Below, piece after piece: positions 38,542 to 50,900 of a DNA stretch of 64,000 bases. The notes beneath the pieces were generated by a model. The model ran no database searches. It was not told the DNA's origin and saw only the letters and a list, made by a program, of their open reading frames with translations. Each line of letters starts with the position of its first letter. Position 1 is the stretch's first letter. Source of the DNA: Xylogone sp. PMI_703 (lineage: Eukaryota; Ascomycota; Leotiomycetes); the NCBI GenBank assembly GCA_021399445.1, contig JAJTUQ010000002.1, positions 1,178,001 through 1,242,000 of the forward strand, given 5' to 3'. A program made the position numbers and the translations under genes.

Positions 38542-40359
38542 TTACCACCCTTCAACAACTCGAGTTTTCACCCACAGACCTTTGGCAGGCTTGGATGTAA
38601 CACCCCCCTTAATCAACAGATTTCTTTCATCCATCTCCTCCTTATTTTTAAGCTCAAACTCGAATCTACCGATCCAAGCAGCTAACAGACATGCGAATTC
38701 TGCTTTCGCAAAGGCTTGTCCGATACAGCTCCTGGGGCCATGCAAAAAGGTCATGAATGCATAATTGCTTGAAGCACCGCCATTGGCAATATATGTCTGC
38801 CCATCCTTGGATAGCCAACGATCTGGTTTAAAAATTCTTGCGTCGGAACCCCAAAGCGCTTCGTCCTTATTTGTAGCCGACGGAACGATCACAATTCGAG
38901 TGCCTTTAGGAATGCGATTTCCAGCAATTGTGGTATCGTGAGCGGCTTCTCGTAGAGTGAGTGGTACAGGAGTGAAGTATCGAAGGACCTCGCTGCACAC
39001 GGCATTTAGATACGGCATATGATCGATTTCGAGGTTTGTCACTTGGGTATCCTCGTCAACGCTAGGTAACCTGGCGCGAATTTCCTCCCGAAGCCTAGTT
39101 TGCATTTCTGGATGCACACAGAGGGCGTATACAGCCCAAATCATGGAGCTGGCTGTAGTCTCGTGGCCAGCAGCTAAGAAAGTCATCATCTGATCGACCA
39201 GGTTTTCTTCAGTAAAACCACCACTTTCCAAAGCGACACTAAGGATATCAACATCTGTTAACTGATGTTTTTCAAGTTTGGCTTTCTTTTCCCTAATAAG
39301 TTGCCTGCATGTTGACTTAATTACCGCAGCCGCTTCTTCGACTTCGCCGTTTCTCTTGGCGGGTAGGTTTCGAACAAACCAAGATGGAAGGAATAAATTC
39401 AATAACGCGAGAACTTGTGCCTGGCGACTTGGCTTGAAAACCTTACGGTAGGTCTCATTTAAGGGTGTATGAGGATCATGAATAGCACCAAATTTCTGGC
39501 CCATACCAGCAACACCGATGATATCTAAGGTAGCTCTGCTAGCCCAAGATCCGGCCTCGAAAATAGCCTGCTCATTCGATGTAGCGGCAGCTGACTTCTC
39601 TACATCCTCAGATGCTGTTTCTTTGTTTTCAGTCCCAATATCGTTTGTCATAGCCCTAACAGCTTCACGTGAAAGCTCCCAGAACACAGGATACAAGTCC
39701 TTTATATGTCGAAACGCAAATGCTGGCATCAGATTCTTTCTTTGTGTTTTATGCTCATCTCCCTCCGCCAGTAATACTCCAACTCCAAGAATCCGGCTTA
39801 GACCTCGCTGTACTTGAGCTGGCTTGATAAATTCATAGCTTCTGGTTGTCAAAACTTCGCTCATTGCTTTTGGCGACGTAACAAGCACCCGCTCAGAGTT
39901 GAAAAGGCCTAAATATCGAATAACGCCATCATTTGGAATAGAGTTTACCCTTCACACGAAGTTAATTATTTGCAGATAATCTATGGGTAGAAGGAAAAGA
40001 GCATACCAGTCAGTCATAGGGACCCCTGTGGGCTCCGCCGATATCCTAGCATATTGACCATTCCACCAACTATTGCCCGTTGGTTCAGGAAGGCCTCTCA
40101 GTGGAGAGAAAATTTTAGGCCATAGAATAACTTTCCAAAAAGCATATCCTAGCAGCTGGACAGTCCACAGCTGTAAAAAGGTCCCTATATAGCTAGGCTT
40201 CGAAAATAGTAATACATCTGGTTTGTGTGCAACCAACACATACGAGGATACCGCTGCTAAAGCAGTGATAGCTTTGAATGGTAGCATAGTCATTTTGGAT
40301 ACAATCTTTGATTGCACCTGATATTGTACTGGAAGACAGAGCTTGTCGCCAGTGGCCAA
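38542..40359 (-). CDS. Cytochrome P450, family not assigned
   Basis: Exons 40359-40007 and 39949-38542; up to 586 residues. An N-terminal hydrophobic anchor is present (about 24-60, ALAAVSSYVLVAHKP and the following stretch). The I-helix has AGHETTAS, the K-helix ExxR is in SEVLRY, and the heme ligand is in FLHGPRSCIG, all intact. The AGHETT motif and the spacing place it among the CYP3/CYP4-like microsomal monooxygenases. No backbone synthase gene lies nearby, so a secondary-metabolite cluster is not supported. The true start may be the Met at residue 23 or 25 (MTMLPFK), just before the anchor, rather than 40359. Substrate unknown. Confidence 0.9.
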
Positions 40360-41443
40360 GGAATTGAATCGGAGAAGTTGTTGAGTCGTCCTCTGAATTA
40401 ACGCCAGCAGTGGTCTGGTCGACCTATCTCATAGTGTATATTGCTAACAGTGAGCTTGGAATATACTACAGAAGCGCAGTGAAACTTTATTTGTCTAGGA
40501 GCAACGGGAGGGTGGATTAAATATGTCAAAATCAACTATATACAACTGCAGAAAAAAGTTGGGCAATAAGTCTACAATAAATAATGCACTACTTCGCGCA
40601 GGTGTCTAGATGAAGTATAATTCGTAAAGCATACCCTATTAGGACAAGTAGGACGCTGGCGGGGTTATGGGTGTGGGCCAGGTGGGGTTTCAATGGTTCT
40701 TGCATCAACCAAGCAATTGTTGCTATGTCATTCGGTAGAATTTGGGTTGCCCTCGTAACCGAATGCGAAACATCCGAAAGCGTTGCTCAATTACAATGGC
40801 GAAGCGTGGCTAAAACTTGGCTTGACTCGATTCCTACAGTCTGTGAGATATCAAACTTGTCGTAGGCAACACACTCAAACGCAAGCGTACCATGTGAAAC
40901 GGAGGATATCTAATGTTTCTCTCCGCATTGATGGAACAATGATTCCACCGACGGGTAGCTTGCCGAGGTTCAGGGATTCATACATTCTTCCAGTTCCATA
41001 CGCTCGCACTTATCATGAAAGAGCAGCAGATGGATGTGTCGCTTTTGCCCACAATACCTGATTATACAAGATCTAAAGGAGACTGTATATAGGAGAATAG
41101 GGAAGTAGAAATGCGAAGGAGGCTATCACCCATCATGCGGGCTCGGGCTTCAATCTTAGTATTTGATGAAAGATAGCTCCACAGAATTAATAAAACTGAT
41201 ATAAAGTCTTTTGGGGCACAGTTCTAGTTATTATGCATTTATCCAAGGCTGTATAGATCGCTAAATGCATGTGCTGGTTTAACGCCATCATTGCTCGCCG
41301 CACCTTGTGGAAGATAGGTACGAAATGCAATCCTCCCAGATTCTCAACGCCTCCTAGTGCCAATGCTGCGCCATTTCCAAAGATATACAAATCCATAACA
41401 CAGCCAACTACGCCTAGATCCAGCCAATCCCACTATCAGATCG
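40360..41443. other. P450 upstream region and 3' flank of the homeodomain gene
   Basis: 1.08 kb. Frames at 40671-41061 show no domain and start within a low-complexity GT-rich stretch. Nothing recognised. Confidence 0.4.
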
Positions 41444-43453
41444 CTACCTCCAATTGCCTTGACTCAAGGACAGTAAGCCTTGAACACAGTCTAAGTCTCC
41501 TTTTTTGCTCGGACTTAATTCCCCCCGCATAAATCTCTCCACATCTTCCGGTACTCCCTCATTCTCATTATCTTCAAATACTACAGGTTCATCATATGAG
41601 CCGCGTTGTTTCTTCTTTTCCATTCCAAGACCTATAGCATGTGCGGGAATGTTGTGGTTGTCTTCAAGGATTCGCTTCGAGCCAGCTCGTTTATCCGTTC
41701 TTGATGATGGAAGGGGACGCCGCCGAGGATTACCACTGAATTCGTAGGGAATTCGATTTTCCTTATCAGAGTCTCCTGACGGCGACCGCGAAGACTTCTC
41801 TTTGCTACCATCTGGTGCCGATTGTGACGGCTTCCAAGAGATATTATCAGCCGTTTGCAATCTTGCAAGACTTGACTGTGATCTTTCAAGCTTCTGTCGT
41901 TTGGTCCATCCAGAGCTGTTTTTAGCAGGAGGGACGTTCCTTTTTTGAGGATTACTTTTAAGAGCAGAATTGCTCGTCGAGCGTAAGAGGCTAATTGCTG
42001 CAACAGCAGAGCCATTTGACTCATTCTCCGCTTGCTTGGTCAATTCGTCTCGTGCTTCGGTATCGCAACACAGTTCCCACGTACGCGCGTCCCTCGACCT
42101 ACCGCTTGGCAGACGCGGAATAAGGGGCGGGCCAGTGGGAGGCTCATTTGATACTGACCCAAAGGGTAGAGCGCTTAAGCTTCTGTGCAGTCCCCTTGCA
42201 CGCTTGTGTGGAAGGGTTGATTCTGAAGGTCGCGTTGATCTCATGTGAACAGGGGATGGCAAAGTCGATATTAATTCTGCTTTGCCCTCGAGAGACATAG
42301 ATAGTCGTACTTGTGAAGGAGGAGTGGCAGGTCTTCCCCCGCCAATACGCTCAGGACATGAGGACGGGTGGGCTCGGTAATGCCTAAAGGGTTAATACAT
42401 GCTCAATTATAGAATGAGTATCAAAACTTACTGGATCTGTGGGGTAAATGGAATATTCTGAGGTGCAGGCGGCGTAAACTGGGAATTACTAAAGGAATTC
42501 CAGCGATTGGCAAGATATCCCGGTGTAGATGTGAAGGATTGGACAACACTATCAGAAACATTGAGTGAATTATCAGAGCTCTGGACAGATTCGGTCTGCG
42601 ATGGAAATCGAGGCAAACTTGGAGGACCAGGTAATTTTGTGGTCTCCACTGTGTCTTGAGGGATAGCCACTGCTTTAGGACCAGTGACTTCGTGATTTTG
42701 GTCTTCTTGTGTTGGAGGAGTAGAAGATGTTGCATGTTCTTGAGGTTTTGTATCCTCTTCTTGACTACTGCCAGGAGCAGTTTGCGAACTTGAAGGAAGC
42801 TCCCCAATAGTTGAGAAGCTACCAATTGCAGCTTCAGATGCAGGGTCAGACGAAAATGGCACAGAGCCTATTCCAAGCGCCGCAACCTCGTGGGGTAGAA
42901 GTGGCCGCGATTTCCTTCGATCTATCTGACGTCGATTTTGGAACCATATCTGGCGCAGAGTCAATGGACATGATCTTGAGTTCAAGCGCGTTATGAGGCC
43001 TGGCCCTCACATAGCGAGAGGGTGTTGCTAACCTGTACTTCTTTCTCATTTAATGCAACAAGCTTCACAATTTCGGCCCGGATTGCTTTGTTTGGCTTAG
43101 AATTTCGTTTGTACTCGGCCTCCAGGATTGCCTGGTCATGGGCACTATGACCATATTAGTATTTGGTTTATAAAACACAAGGGCACATATTTGTGTTGAA
43201 ACTGTACAACACTGTGTATTAATTGAATCAGACGACGAATTTGAAATATCATATACCTTGTCCGTTTTCTCTTTTGCTTATTTTCTACCCTTACCTCCGC
43301 ATTATCTAGAGTTTCATTCGTCCTTTGCGGTGTTACGTCCCCAGGCAATTTAGCAGGACCAACCTCGATACTGTCCTCATCTGATTGATGGTTCTCCCCA
43401 GTGAGAGCTGCCGCAGAGGAGGGGCGGGGCTGAGGTAAACTAGGCTCACTCAT
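41444..43453 (-). CDS. Homeodomain transcription factor (Yox1/Yhp1-like)
   Basis: Exons 43453-43257, 43144-43033, 42949-42432 and 42383-41444; 588 residues. The homeodomain (about 60-120) is KRKRTR...ILEAEYKRNSKPNKAIR...VALNEKEVQ-IWFQNRRQIDRR. Its recognition helix WFQNRRQ is intact and is split by the intron between VQ and IWF. The rest is disordered and rich in Ser/Pro, with a conserved-looking C-terminus (DLDCVQGLLSLSQGNWR). In yeasts, Yox1/Yhp1 are repressors of M/G1 genes; similarity here rests on the homeodomain alone, so the cell-cycle role is only a suggestion. The other plausible label is a generic fungal HOX-type regulator. Confidence 0.87.
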
Positions 43454-44037
43454 GGCTGGTGATTCATAACATATAGCTGCACAATTAAGGAGTTTCTAAG
43501 GAAAGAACGGTTCGAGGAGGTTGAAGAGGAATTTCTGCAAGAGTGCTCTGAGCACAGCAATATAGAACGTGGAGGGTCACAGTGGGCCTTTTCATAGCGA
43601 GGCGCGTCACTGCCAGCGACGTGACGGAAGCGAGACACCACCTTACCGCATAAGGCAATATATCAATACCCTCTCTTTACGCGCCAACTTCCCGGATCCG
43701 ATACCAAACACGTAATATCATTATTATATGTGGGTTGTTTTGACTTCAAGGATGCTGGGTGCTGCTATGCTATATATTCCTTTTATCTGTGGCTAGTTAC
43801 CTTAAAATTAATCCAATCAAGCTTCGAGTGGTCAAGGAATACATCTCGTAAAATTTTCACGGAACACCAATGTAAATCCACTCATACCAGAACTAAACAG
43901 AGCGCAGCCCCGGGTCCGAGTATGAAAGTATAATGAGATAGACAGGAAGTAGTATATCAAGTGGTCATTCCAATCCTAGGAGACTAGGCTATGCGAAGTA
44001 GATCACCGACATTAGCTATGTTCTGTGAGGACTATTG
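43454..44037. promoter_or_regulatory. Upstream region of the homeodomain gene
   Basis: 584 bp. No coding signal identified. Confidence 0.4.
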
Positions 44038-44470
44038 TCATCTAGGAGGGGGATCTGGCAGCACATACCACACTGCATTGATAAGTAGTGCTGTACCATA
44101 GATAGATATTACATGACTAGAACAGAATTGTAATGTGAAGCGAGTGTAGGGACCAAGTAGGACCCCGATATACGTCTGTGCTATCACAACTAGCGGAATT
44201 GCATGACAGTATCTTAAGAGGGCCAAGGTGATGTTAGTCCTTCTTCAACTATGGTAGAGGAGCGTACCTGAGCCGTTAATCGCCATGTTGTTAGGTTTGT
44301 GAAGTGAGCTACTCGGAATCCTGTGAAGCTAAGGATCGTGTGCACACTATGAGCATAAAAATATGAAAACTACCTATCAATAGCCCGTTAAAGCTGGGGA
44401 TCGTCTTACCTTGGCCCCTGCTGGTAGTTTGTGGGGCAGCGGGACGAATCCGCAATGTTTGGGGGCTCAT
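44038..44470 (-). pseudogene. Possible small membrane-protein gene whose frame cannot be closed
   Basis: Three candidate exons have textbook splice sites: 44470-44410 (GTAAGA donor), 44320-44268 (CTTCACAG acceptor, GTACGC donor) and 44212-44038 (ACTAAC branch, CTTAAG acceptor). Exons 1 and 2 read MSPQTLRIRPAAPQTT...FTNLTTWRLTAQ. The last exon, in another frame, reads a convincing membrane segment (YCHAIPLVVIAQTYIGVLLG, later YGTALLINAVWYVLPDPPPR). Joined as the splice signals require, the membrane segment is one base out of frame and the product ends after 69 residues. Either a 1-nt indel (real or sequencing), an unseen splice variant, or a wrong model explains this. I do not recognise the protein. 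Confidence 0.3.
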
Positions 44471-44647
44471 ATTCTCTACAGGAATCTCGAAGAAGCTATG
44501 ATGTTCCTCTTCTCGTAAACTATTGTGATTATTTGAAGAACAAGCTACTCTGACTAGCTAAAGGCTTTTATTTTCTACCTAATAAACGTGTGAGGTTGCC
44601 GAGTATAACAACCATAAGAGAAGTAGCCCCTACTTCCAAGTGACTCT

Positions 44648-44824
44648 TCATCGCTCATAAAATCCCAATCCGTCCTCCCAATCACTATGATCCCACGAGA
44701 TCTTTCCATGTCGTTGAATAAAATCGGAGCTGCCATTCAGGCCTCTATCTGTAAAACCCACCAACAAATATGCCAAGGCCCCCATGTAAGAACTATCTAG
44801 GATACTACTAAGAAGAGTACGCAT
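44648..44824 (-). CDS. Possible 58-residue small ORF directly downstream of Ran
   Basis: Starts 23 nt after the Ran stop codon on the same strand and reads MRTLLSSILDSSYMGALAYL, ending with an acidic, Trp-rich tail (GKISWDHSDWEDGLGFYER). A second Met lies at 44785. The composition looks protein-like, but the frame is short enough to arise by chance in a 3' UTR, and no homologue is known to me. Confidence 0.25.
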   Translation of the reverse strand: MRTLLSSILDSSYMGALAYLLVGFTDRGLNGSSDFIQRHGKISWDHSDWEDGLGFYER

Positions 44825-44847
44825 CTGCGTACAGGAAGGGTAGACGT

Positions 44848-45753
44848 CTACAGGTCAGCATCGTCCTCATCTGGAAGAGGTACCTGCTCTGCTTCTGCCA
44901 TTTCCTTTTGATATTGCAAGAGCAGTTCCTGGTCGACGGTTGCGGTGGGGGGAGCGAGGGCTGGAGCAGCAACGAATTCCTGCAAATGTGAGTACGGTGT
45001 ACTAAAATAGAGTAGAATCAACAACTTACCAATTGTGGGTTTCCAACAAGCTTTCTAGCCAACCAGAGGAAGGGCTTCTCAAAGTTGTAGTTAGATTTGG
45101 CGGAAATATCGTAGTACTGAAGGTTCTTCTTTCGGTGGAAAGTAATTGTCTTTGCCTTCACCTTTCGCTCCTTCACATCGACCTTGTTTCCACAGAGAAC
45201 GATGGGGATGTTCTCACAGACACGGACCAAATCACCTAAATATCACGTTAGTAAAGCGCTAGAATATGCAATTTTCGAACCCAAACTTACGGTGCCAGTT
45301 GGGGACATTCTTGTAGGTAATACGAGAGGTGACATCAAACATGATGATGCCACACTGCCCGTTTATATAGTATCCATCACGGAGACCACCGAACTTCTCT
45401 TGTCCAGCAGTATCCCAGACATCGAATTGAATGTTACCGAAGTTCTACTCGAACATTAGTAAACGATGATAAACACAGGAGCTAGAAACCTACTGTGCTA
45501 AACCCAAGGGGATGAACTTCCACACCAAGAGTAGCGATGTACTTCTTTTCGAACTCTCCAGTCAAATGGCGCTTGACGAAGGTGGTCTGTATGGTGAGGT
45601 CAGTCTTTGATGGTTGCGCCAGAAGTAAGAAGTCGTTAGGCAGAGTAGCATGTTGTTACATGATATAGTCTAGAAACACTTGCTCACCTTTCCAGTTCCT
45701 CCATCACCAACAAGCACAAGCTTGAATGTAGGGACGCTTGCAGCCTCAGCCAT
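44848..45753 (-). CDS. gsp1: Ran GTPase (Gsp1)
   Basis: Exons 45753-45688, 45586-45494, 45444-45291, 45235-45030 and 44979-44848; 216 residues, exactly the size of Ran. It drives nuclear import and export and mitotic spindle assembly. G1 is GDGGTGKT, G3 is [18 protein letters not shown]4 is NKVD and G5 is SAK. The switch and basic patch NVPNWHRDLVR are typical of Ran, and the C-terminus ends in the acidic DEDDADL switch. No prenylation motif is present, as expected for Ran. Five in-frame GT-AG exons. Confidence 0.97.
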
Positions 45754-46576
45754 GGTTTCGATATTTCCGAATTACTGGGATGATGTAAACAGACGAGAGA
45801 ACCTTATCTTCAGGCTTTGATAGAAGCATTAGCATCGGCAACAGGTTACAATGACGAAAAAATATATCATCGAAATAGGGCTTAGGTTTATTCATTTGGT
45901 GACATACCCTTTAGATCTTGATATGTGTTGAGGATGGAGTAGAGCTTGCTTTGAGATCTACAGCGAAGTGCGATGATGTTTGGATTGAAGCAGGCACAGA
46001 ATAAGTGGAAGAATCTTAGCGAAGTGCACGTGATCATGTTTATTTTCCTCACTGATGTTTTGTTGGCCCAGGCCACACCCTTTCACCATGAAGCATTGCC
46101 CCGCAGATCCAGCGCATGCATACAAACAGCCGCATGCCAACTATCCAGTACAATTTGAGCGCATCACTGAGTTGAGAGCATGCCGTGGGATCTATCACAA
46201 ATATATACGCTCGATACGGATGATTTTCTCTAGCTTGGATATGCTCAACTGTTTACGAGAGATTTTTGATAAACGCAAACTCAAGCAAAGCATATGGTCA
46301 GTATTTCCCTGCCTATCAGTATGTACATAGACTATCTTCCTCAACGCCTTTGACGCCATCAATGAGCCGCCACACTATCGCTTTAAAATCATACAATGCT
46401 GTCATGCTCGATTCCTTATCTTAACATCACATCTTCATCAGATTGGCAAGATGTGGCAGCCCAAAAGGCCACGACCGCTCCAGCGTTGTGGCTTAAGAGT
46501 CAGCCGAAGCTCTTGATTTTCCTGCGAGCCAGCCAGCGGACGCGAAACTTTGACCATAACATCCCGCTATATTTGA
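45754..46576. promoter_or_regulatory. Ran upstream region and NAS2 3' flank
   Basis: 823 bp between tandem minus-strand genes. Short frames at 45888-46330 on both strands have no recognisable content. Confidence 0.45.
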
Positions 46577-47312
46577 TCAGCTAAGGTGTCTCTTGGGCTT
46601 ATGAATGGACAAACATACCCCTTCATTACCTTGGACACACTCTCCTACTCTCTTGAGACCATCATGGTTCGTATGGTTGACGTATCCGAAATTTCGTATT
46701 TCATCACCAGCCCTCAAACCTGCCGTCTCAGCCGGACTCCCAACTGCGACGCTGTTGACCCTGGCGAAACGCGGGCTTAATACTTGTTGGACGCTGGGTA
46801 TATCCTGAAGCCCTTGGTTTACTAGGTGTCTACCGGTTGAAGCCTCTTCTGTTGCTGGATCCTGTGCTTGCTTTGCGAAATGCTCATGTATGTGTATCTC
46901 GATGACGGCCATAAGAGCTTTGTAGTCGTTTCGTAAATGTATGATACGAGCCCTTGTCATACGAACTGTTATTTCATCAGAAGTTGCTTTAGCTTTCAAA
47001 TGCAGATACACGTACTCTGTGCAACATCAAGATCTGCCCGTGGGAACCCATCTGGTGTAAGAAGTGGTGTATTCATATCAACTCGGTGCTAGTGATATTA
47101 GCTAGAAAAACTACTAATTATGTAGATACGATTTATACAGAGTCCAATACGCCACCAAGTGCCCTCAACTCTGCTTCCATATTGTCCTTCTTTGCTTGAA
47201 GCTCCTCAAAAGAGAGCCCCGTCTGCTTCCCATTTACCGCTCCAGGACCAGATATTGGCCCTGAAGGCACTGTTGGAGCATGTAGATTTTGCATTCTTAG
47301 TGGTAATCCCAT
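46577..47312 (-). CDS. NAS2: Proteasome assembly chaperone Nas2 (PSMD9/p27)
   Basis: Exons 47312-47139, 47088-47016 and 46965-46577; 211 residues, close to yeast Nas2 (220). It binds the C-terminus of Rpt5 and escorts base assembly. The N-terminal helical part contains SFEELQAKKDNMEAELRAL and the typical MNTPLLTPDGFPRADLDVAQ followed by IRMTRARIIHLRNDYK. The C-terminal PDZ domain has FARVNSVAVGSPAETAGLRA and GDEI. Two in-frame Met codons at 47312 and 47294 could start translation; the upstream one is given. Another two proteasome genes (PRE4, RPT4) lie within 15 kb. Confidence 0.93.
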
Positions 47313-47967
47313 AACTATGGAGCTAGATACCGCAAAGCTAGAAATTCATCTGCAAGTATTTCTAGACTTATTTGATAGATTGTCAAGCTTGCTAGGCTGC
47401 GAGTGGAAGACGCGTATGGCGGGGTAGCTTGCATGACTAATCGAATGCCTTGACCAGCTTGACTTTACATCATAACTTAGCGCTCAACAATCCCGCCATA
47501 CGATCTAGTGGAGAATCACATTCTTAGATTGGAGTGGATCAGGGGCATCTAATGGAGCTATTCTAAATACTCTCTCATTACAAAATGTCAATATCATATT
47601 TGGTATTCGTTCTTGTACTTTTGGGTGTTCTTAGATATTCCTCACCTCACTACTATTATGAACATCCATACATCATCTCCATAAGACTATGTGACATGAA
47701 CACTGCCTTCATAATTGCTTATCACAGTAAGCTTGTTGATTGCTCTTTCTTTTTCATTACTTAATGCCTAGGTCAAGGTAGGCTAGTACTTGCCATGTTT
47801 CCTTCTATCGCAGTTTCCCTAGAGCTTTATATCAGGTGTATCACTTTCACGAGATTTCATTCGTCTCCATTTTGGTATCGTCATTATGTCCCTACAATTT
47901 CATAACGTTAGCCGTTCCATTTAAAGAGCACAGCACTTGCGTCTAAATTCTTTTCCTAGCAACTACA
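47313..47967. promoter_or_regulatory. Divergent region between NAS2 and the RhoGEF gene
   Basis: 655 bp between opposed start codons. AT-rich, with no coding signal. Confidence 0.45.
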
Positions 47968-50900
47968 ATGGACGGGAAACAGGTAAGTCACTTTATGGAA
48001 TGCGTATTTACTTTACATTCCTTCTTGGCAAACGACTTACTAACCCGAATATAGAGTACACTTGTTTCTTGGTACGGTTCTGAACTTGATAGTATCTCCC
48101 TTAGGAGTAGTCAACAGAACCATATTACTAATAACAGTGTCCCTCTCAATACGTTGGATAACATTGCTGCACTAGAATTATCAATCGAGACTCAATATTC
48201 AGATACCAAAAATGCAGGGTTGGACTGTCAACTTTCGTTAGGAAGCTCGCGGTCGAGCACGATTACTCGACCCCCTTTAAAGCTTTTTAATCCGTTCAGC
48301 AGACTATCGCAGAAATTCTACAAAGTTGATAGGAAAGTAACTTGCAAATCGGACACACTAAGTAGTAGTGGTATTGTTCTAGACCCAGGGAGAGGGCCAG
48401 AAAATACTCCTAAGTTTGATAGGCATCATCATGACAAATCGTTATCGGTATCACCTTCTGTACCATCTTCCAAGTTCGTAACAACTATGAAGAGTGCAAG
48501 CATGAGCTTGGCAAGTTTTAGTATTGCTCAACAATCGTGTCGTTGCGGCCCAAATCATAGTAGTACTAGTTACTCTCAGACCCCATACTTCTCGGAGAAT
48601 GGCATAGCGGGGAACAATAGAGTAGGCCTTGACCCAGAAGTGACAATGCGCCTCCTACAACGCCGCCGAGTAATAGAGGAGATAATTAGCTCTGAAGAAA
48701 GCTATCTGTCTGATATGAGATTTCTGAGGAATGCAAGTTATTGACTCATTCGTTGTTCGCGAGAGGTCTAATAGCTTTGTACCAGGTCTATGTGACATTA
48801 CTTGTATCTATGCCGGCATTATCTCCGAATATTCGAAGCACCATCAATCAAAATCTCAACGGCATTATTGAGTTGCATGATGAGATTCTAGAGGAGCTTC
48901 AGCTTGCTATTCCTCGCTCGAAGTATACACAATCGGACTACAAGGAAAAGGATTCGACATCTCAAAGTAATATACGTCGCAGATGGAGAAGCGTAGATGT
49001 AACTGCGGATAGTACTAGGCAAACCTGCTGGCCCCATCAGACACCCGACATAATAGCAGAGCCAAATGTCGCAGCTGAAGTTGCACAAGTCTTTGCAAAG
49101 CGAGTCAGTCACAACTAGCTCAATTCCAGGATGCCTCTTACTCATTATCCTATAGGTCAGCCGTTTTTTCGTATACGAAGAATATGGATCGAAGTATGAG
49201 TTGATGATAAAGGACATTGCCTCTGTCTATAGAACAATTCCACAGTGGGATATGTATCAAGCAGGCTTAGAGGCGCTTGCAGCCACGCTCGCACCACTGA
49301 GAACGCAGCAGGGTGGTTGTTTCAAGAAGTCTATGACAATCGGTGATCTCCTCGTCAAAGTAGGTCTGACTCCTTTATACGAAATTTACGTCTTTATTCT
49401 GATATATTCCAGCCCATGCAGCGTGTGTGCAAATATCCGCTCCTATTTGCTGAGCTCCTGAAGCATACACCAGTTTGTGACTGCCCAGATTCTCATTTTG
49501 TAATTCAGAAAACCCTTACCAGACTACGAGAAGCTATTTCGGAGGTCAATCAAGCAGCAGCTGATCCTCAAACGAAAATACGAATAGAAAAGTCATGGTT
49601 GCTGCAGGATCGGCTTATCATACCAGATGAAGTATGCTTATATGTGACTATTGGGATATCAAATACATGCTGATCATTTGCAGATCTGCACACGATCTAG
49701 AGATATCATCCGTAGTTTTGGGCATGCGCGATTATGTGGCGTGCTTTATATTTCCTGGCAAACTAATAGTGGTTTCGATGGTCAACACTTCATCTGCATT
49801 CTCTACCGAGAATATCTGGTGCTAGCTTCTGCCAGTAAGGCTGTCCAAGTATATACCGTTCAAGCTTGTATTCCGTTAAGAACTCTTAAAGTTGAAGACT
49901 GTAGTAATGATACGGGCAAGTATAAACCATCCATGTTTATTTTACGGATCACCATGATGACTGGATTCTGGTTAGGCCTACAATGCTATAGTGCACCAGG
50001 CACTTGGAAATTGGTATTTGAACAAGATAATCAATTATTCGAAATAATAATGAGTGCGTGCTCGTCAAAGGAGGAGCTTGAGTGGCGGGATCGGCTGAGT
50101 GAAAGCTCAAATAAACATATCTCAACCAAGAATGTGGAGATAGCTTTTACTGCTCTTTCACTGGCAATCAAACCACTTGGGGTGGTCTTTGGAAAGCCCG
50201 GTAAGTATGGCCCAAACTGATGTTCATCCTATGACACATTCAAGATAAAACACCATAAGTTCATATAATAAGCACGTCTGCTGATTTGCGGTAGGGACGA
50301 TTGCTAGAAGCCTCTCTATGCAACAAACGACTACTACCGGAGGGGACTCAAGGTGCCCGGCAGTCATTATTAAGAACCCATTCACTATCAAGGATCCACA
50401 CTCAAATATTTGCTCCTCAATAAACCGATCCCAGTCTGTACTCAGCGGTCATCATATCCTTACTCTCACTCCTCTTCGACATGAACACATTCAATTAGAA
50501 GACTTATTGGCGGATGTCTAGACTAACGATATATTGCCTTACCCGGGAATTAGCGGGCGAGCTCGCAGTGAGAATTTACAAGCATCGGCCCAACACATAA
50601 TACGCAAGCTCAGTGTGACCAGCCTTGCGAGTAGCTTCACCAAGAGGTCCAATGGCGGGACTACAGCGAGAAAGCCTGCAGAGGCTCAAGTCAACAACTC
50701 CGCAGGCATTTCATTCGAGACTAGCAATGGAGAGAAGTCACCTCAAACCACGACGCCACATCCTACAATGGAGTGTTCTCCAGTATCATTATTCGTCATG
50801 GATCAAGATTCCAAAAAGACCCAGCCAAGTGAGTCTACTTTGGAAATCAATCCGAATATGACTAGCAGTGCCCATCAAGAGAGTACCAAACAGGTGCCTC

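Noticed and set aside
38542..40359. P450 as part of a secondary-metabolite cluster
   Set aside because: Its neighbours are RPT4 and a homeodomain regulator; no polyketide, peptide or terpene synthase lies in the window.
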